Of a stretch of 5,985 bases of DNA, positions 3,840 through 5,985 are shown in pieces. Source of the stretch: Acidobacteriota bacterium (lineage in GTDB: Bacteria > Acidobacteriota > Blastocatellia > Pyrinomonadales > Pyrinomonadaceae); assembly GCA_963169175.1 (NCBI GenBank), contig CAUJFK010000014.1, forward strand, positions 1-5,985. Direction: 5' to 3'. The notes under the pieces were generated by a model, which was not told the DNA's origin, ran no database searches, and was given only the letters and a program-made list of their open reading frames with translations. Made by a program: the position numbers and the translations under genes. The first letter of the stretch is position 1; each line of letters starts with the position of its first letter.

Positions 3840-5971
3840 CCTCAAACGATAACGTCAAGATCAACGACTTTGTAGTGCGTTTTGCCAACGTAAACGGCAC
3901 CGGTTCGGCGTCGGCTAATGCTTTGTTTACCAAGGCGGTTTTTCGGATGGGTGTGCCGGTTACGCCGAAGAATATTTTTCCTTCGAATATTCAGGGCCTG
4001 CCAACGTGGTATGAGGTGCGGGTTTCGGAGAAAGGATATTTGGGCCGCCGCGAAGGTGTTGACCTGATGGTTGCGGTCAATCCGCAGTCGATGAAGAAGG
4101 ATTACGCCGATGTGATGAGCGGCGGGTATTTTGTTTATGACTCGTCGAAGCCATTGCCGCCGGGTTATGACCGCGACGACATCACACACATCGGCATTCC
4201 GATGACGGAGATGTGCAACGCCGAATACACCGACGCGCGGCAGCGGCAGCTTTTTAAGAATATTGTTTATATCGGCGCGCTTGTCGCTCTGTTCAAGATC
4301 GAATTTTCGGTTATTGAACAGCTGATCAGCGAACAGTTTAAGGGCAAGGAAAAGCTGATCGCGCCGAATATAAAGGCGCTGAAAATGGGCGAGAAGTGGG
4401 TTGAAGAGAATTTCGACCTTGGTGAAGGCAGGGCGTCTGCACCGCCGGATGATGATAAAGCCCTCACTAACGTGCGGGCTTCTGCAACGTTTGACCTGTG
4501 CATCGAACGGCGTGATCTGCTTGGCGACAAGATACTTTACGGCGGCAACTCGGCGTGTGCGCTTGGTGCGATCTATGGCGGGGCAACAGTTGCGGCGTGG
4601 TACCCGATCACGCCTTCGACATCGGTCGTCGATGCGTTTGCGAAATACGCTTCGAAATATCGCGTTGACGCCGCGACGGGAAAGAACAACTACGCGATCG
4701 TCCAGGCGGAAGATGAGCTTGCGGCGATCGGGATGGTCATGGGTGCGATGTGGAACGGCGCACGGGCGTTTACGGCAACAAGCGGCCCGGGCGTGTCGTT
4801 GATGAATGAGTTTTTGGGTCTCGGCTATTTTGCCGAAATACCTACCGTTTTGATCGATGTTCAACGGACCGGGCCTTCGACCGGAATGCCGACGCGAACG
4901 CAGCAGTCTGATCTGCTTTTGGCCGCATACGCATCGCATGGTGACACGAAGCATCCGCTGCTGCTGCCCGCGACGCCGAAAGAGTGTTTTGAAATGACGG
5001 CACAGGCATTTGATCTGACAGAACAACTCCAAACGCCCGTGATCGTAATGACTGATCTCGATCTCGGGATGAACGATCATGTCACCGAACCGCTCGAATG
5101 GGACGATACGCGGACGTATGAACGCGGAAAGGTGCTGACCGGACGGCAATTGGATGACATCTACGGCGTAGCACGGACACTATTGTCCGCTATTGACGAC
5201 GCCTCGTCGGACATAAATGGCAATGGCAATGGCCACGTTGCCGGAGTTAGCGGCGATGATGACAACAGCGTCCTCGCTTCTGCTGATCTCGAAATGCAGC
5301 CCGATGCCGAAGGCGAATCGGCCGGGTCGTATATCGAACAATTTCGCGGCAAGTATGGCCGTTATCTTGATATTGACGATGACGGAATTCCATACCGGAC
5401 TATTCCCGGAACGCATCTGACCCGCGGTGCATATACGACACGCGGTTCGTCCCGCGATGAATACGCCGTTTATACCGAAGACGGCGAAGCGTACCGCCGC
5501 AACGTTGACCGGTTGGCAAGAAAATGGAAAACGGCTGAAGAACTTGTTCCGCCGCCAGTATTTTATGCACCGCAAAAGGACGGGACAGCCGAACGCGTCA
5601 GCAGCCCAGATGTCAGCAAGAGTTCGACGCAGGGCGTTATCTATTTTGGGACATCAACATACGCAGCCCGCGAAGCCATCGAAATGCTCGACGCCGACGG
5701 CATTCACCTCGACGCAATGCGACCGCGTGCGTTTCCATTTGGCAAGGCGTTCCGCGAATTCGTCGATGCCCACGAACGCATCTTCGTCATCGAACAAAAC
5801 CGCGACGCCCAATTCCGCAGCCTGATAATGATCGAACTCAGCGCCGCCCTGTCGGAACCGGGAGCGGTAGCGACTGGGTTATCTGACAAACTGATCTCCG
5901 TCCTAAATTACGACGGCATGCCGATAACGGCGGATAATATTTACAGGCAAATAAAAGGTAATTTGCGTTAG
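3836..5971 (+). CDS. korA: 2-oxoacid:ferredoxin (acceptor) oxidoreductase, fused gamma-alpha subunit
   Basis: This 711-residue subunit of a KorAB-type oxidoreductase oxidatively decarboxylates a 2-oxoacid (probably 2-oxoglutarate) to its acyl-CoA with ferredoxin as acceptor. TPP and the FeS cluster reside on the beta subunit. Order: gamma domain (about 10-190, RFANVNGTGSASANALF near the start); linker; alpha pyrimidine-binding domain (about 233-420) with YPITPST (256-262), AEDELAAIGM (291-300), TSGPG (315-319) and GPSTGMPTRTQQSD (346-359); GRYLDIDDDGIPYRTIPGTH (508-527); C-terminal domain II (about 599-700, IYFGTSTYAAREA, VIEQNRDAQFRSL). The usual length is about 600. Two extra segments, about residues 196-221 and 444-507, account for the excess, leaving about 621. 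The ATG 3836 start overlaps the mazF stop; TTG 3815 is an unlikely alternative. There is no good Shine-Dalgarno site, so coupling to mazF is likely. The beta gene (korB) is expected downstream; an ATG occurs at 5981 but only 5 nt are visible. Substrate choice is uncertain. Confidence 0.92.
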   Translation: MTSNDNVKINDFVVRFANVNGTGSASANALFTKAVFRMGVPVTPKNIFPSNIQGLPTWYEVRVSEKGYLGRREGVDLMVAVNPQSMKKDYADVMSGGYFVYDSSKPLPPGYDRDDITHIGIPMTEMCNAEYTDARQRQLFKNIVYIGALVALFKIEFSVIEQLISEQFKGKEKLIAPNIKALKMGEKWVEENFDLGEGRASAPPDDDKALTNVRASATFDLCIERRDLLGDKILYGGNSACALGAIYGGATVAAWYPITPSTSVVDAFAKYASKYRVDAATGKNNYAIVQAEDELAAIGMVMGAMWNGARAFTATSGPGVSLMNEFLGLGYFAEIPTVLIDVQRTGPSTGMPTRTQQSDLLLAAYASHGDTKHPLLLPATPKECFEMTAQAFDLTEQLQTPVIVMTDLDLGMNDHVTEPLEWDDTRTYERGKVLTGRQLDDIYGVARTLLSAIDDASSDINGNGNGHVAGVSGDDDNSVLASADLEMQPDAEGESAGSYIEQFRGKYGRYLDIDDDGIPYRTIPGTHLTRGAYTTRGSSRDEYAVYTEDGEAYRRNVDRLARKWKTAEELVPPPVFYAPQKDGTAERVSSPDVSKSSTQGVIYFGTSTYAAREAIEMLDADGIHLDAMRPRAFPFGKAFREFVDAHERIFVIEQNRDAQFRSLIMIELSAALSEPGAVATGLSDKLISVLNYDGMPITADNIYRQIKGNLR
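4412..4497 (+). repeat. Putative 78-bp in-frame insertion in korA with REP-like hairpin
   Basis: TTCGACCT (4412-4419) and TTTGACCT (4490-4497) match at 7 of 8 bases, 78 bp apart, and both encode Phe-Asp-Leu. Between them is a hairpin at 4459-4480, with AGCCC pairing to GGGCT, one mismatch, CAC pairing to GTG, and a TAAC loop. There is also an imperfect 11-nt direct repeat (4431-4441 and 4476-4486, both encoding Arg-Ala-Ser-Ala). Removing one unit gives a linker of more ordinary length. The insertion reading is inference. Confidence 0.5.
5162..5359 (+). repeat. Putative 192-bp in-frame insertion in korA with hairpin and AATGGC triplet
   Basis: TACGGC (5162-5167) and TATGGC (5354-5359) are 192 bp apart and both encode Tyr-Gly. 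The segment between them encodes a low-complexity, Asp/Gly/Asn/Ser-rich stretch absent from the usual family pattern. It has a perfect 6-bp hairpin CGGACA-CTAT-TGTCCG (5174-5189), a second CGGACA at 5208-5213, and three tandem AATGGC units (5216-5233) encoding Asn-Gly repeats. Deleting it joins LDDIYG directly to RYLDID, as in typical homologues. That it was inserted is inference. Confidence 0.5.
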
Positions 5972-5985
5972 AATGTTTTTATGAA

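Noticed and set aside
3842..5149. Long minus-strand frame of 435 codons opposite korA
   Set aside because: It is a mirror of a clear, full-length KorA reading; its Arg/His-rich, low-similarity composition is typical of an antisense shadow.
5981..5985. Start of the next gene (expected korB)
   Set aside because: Only ATGAA is visible and no strong ribosome-binding site lies before it; the ATG at 5973 closes after three codons. Too little sequence for a feature.

Overview
All well-supported genes in this window lie on the + strand. The likely source is an Acidobacteriota-type soil or sediment bacterium, perhaps Blastocatellia/Pyrinomonadales. The reasons are moderate GC, abundant CACAGAG-type intergenic repeats, a GxxExxY gene among those repeats, and a fused gamma-alpha 2-oxoacid:ferredoxin oxidoreductase subunit carrying junk-like in-frame insertions. 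This placement is an impression from memory of such genomes, not a computed result.

Layout. (1) Bases 1-432 are the 3' part of a RibD-C/DHFR-like reductase gene whose start lies outside the window. (2) Bases 433-1386 hold four copies of a 124-128 bp inverted-repeat element, arranged as two, a gene, then two. The gene encodes a GxxExxY protein (PD-(D/E)XK nuclease fold) and is separated from the flanking elements by 5 and 2 nt. A fifth copy lies at 2261-2404. Each arm of each element consists of three CACNGAG heptamers with 1- and 2-nt spacers; the opposite arm is the mirror image. (3) Bases 1387-2241 encode a secreted alpha/beta hydrolase and 2446-2847 a VOC (glyoxalase-fold) protein. (4) Bases 2886-3839 hold two toxin-antitoxin modules in series. 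The first has an intact-looking antitoxin of the addiction-module type, but its ParE/RelE toxin is a stop-interrupted, truncated remnant. The second is an intact antitoxin-MazF pair. (5) Bases 3836-5971 encode the alpha (gamma-alpha fused) subunit of a 2-oxoacid:acceptor oxidoreductase. Its ATG overlaps the MazF stop codon, and it contains two in-frame extra segments (about 26 and 64 residues) that carry hairpins and are bounded by short repeated codons.

How it fits together. The MazF module and korA form one overlapping transcription unit, and the beta subunit would be expected just beyond the right edge. The left half is dominated by repeat expansion: the first two elements are a 150-bp tandem duplication that copied the last codons of the upstream gene. 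The most interesting possibility is that the GxxExxY nuclease-fold protein and the heptamer inverted repeats form a functional pair, analogous to RAYT/REP systems. That is a hypothesis from arrangement only.
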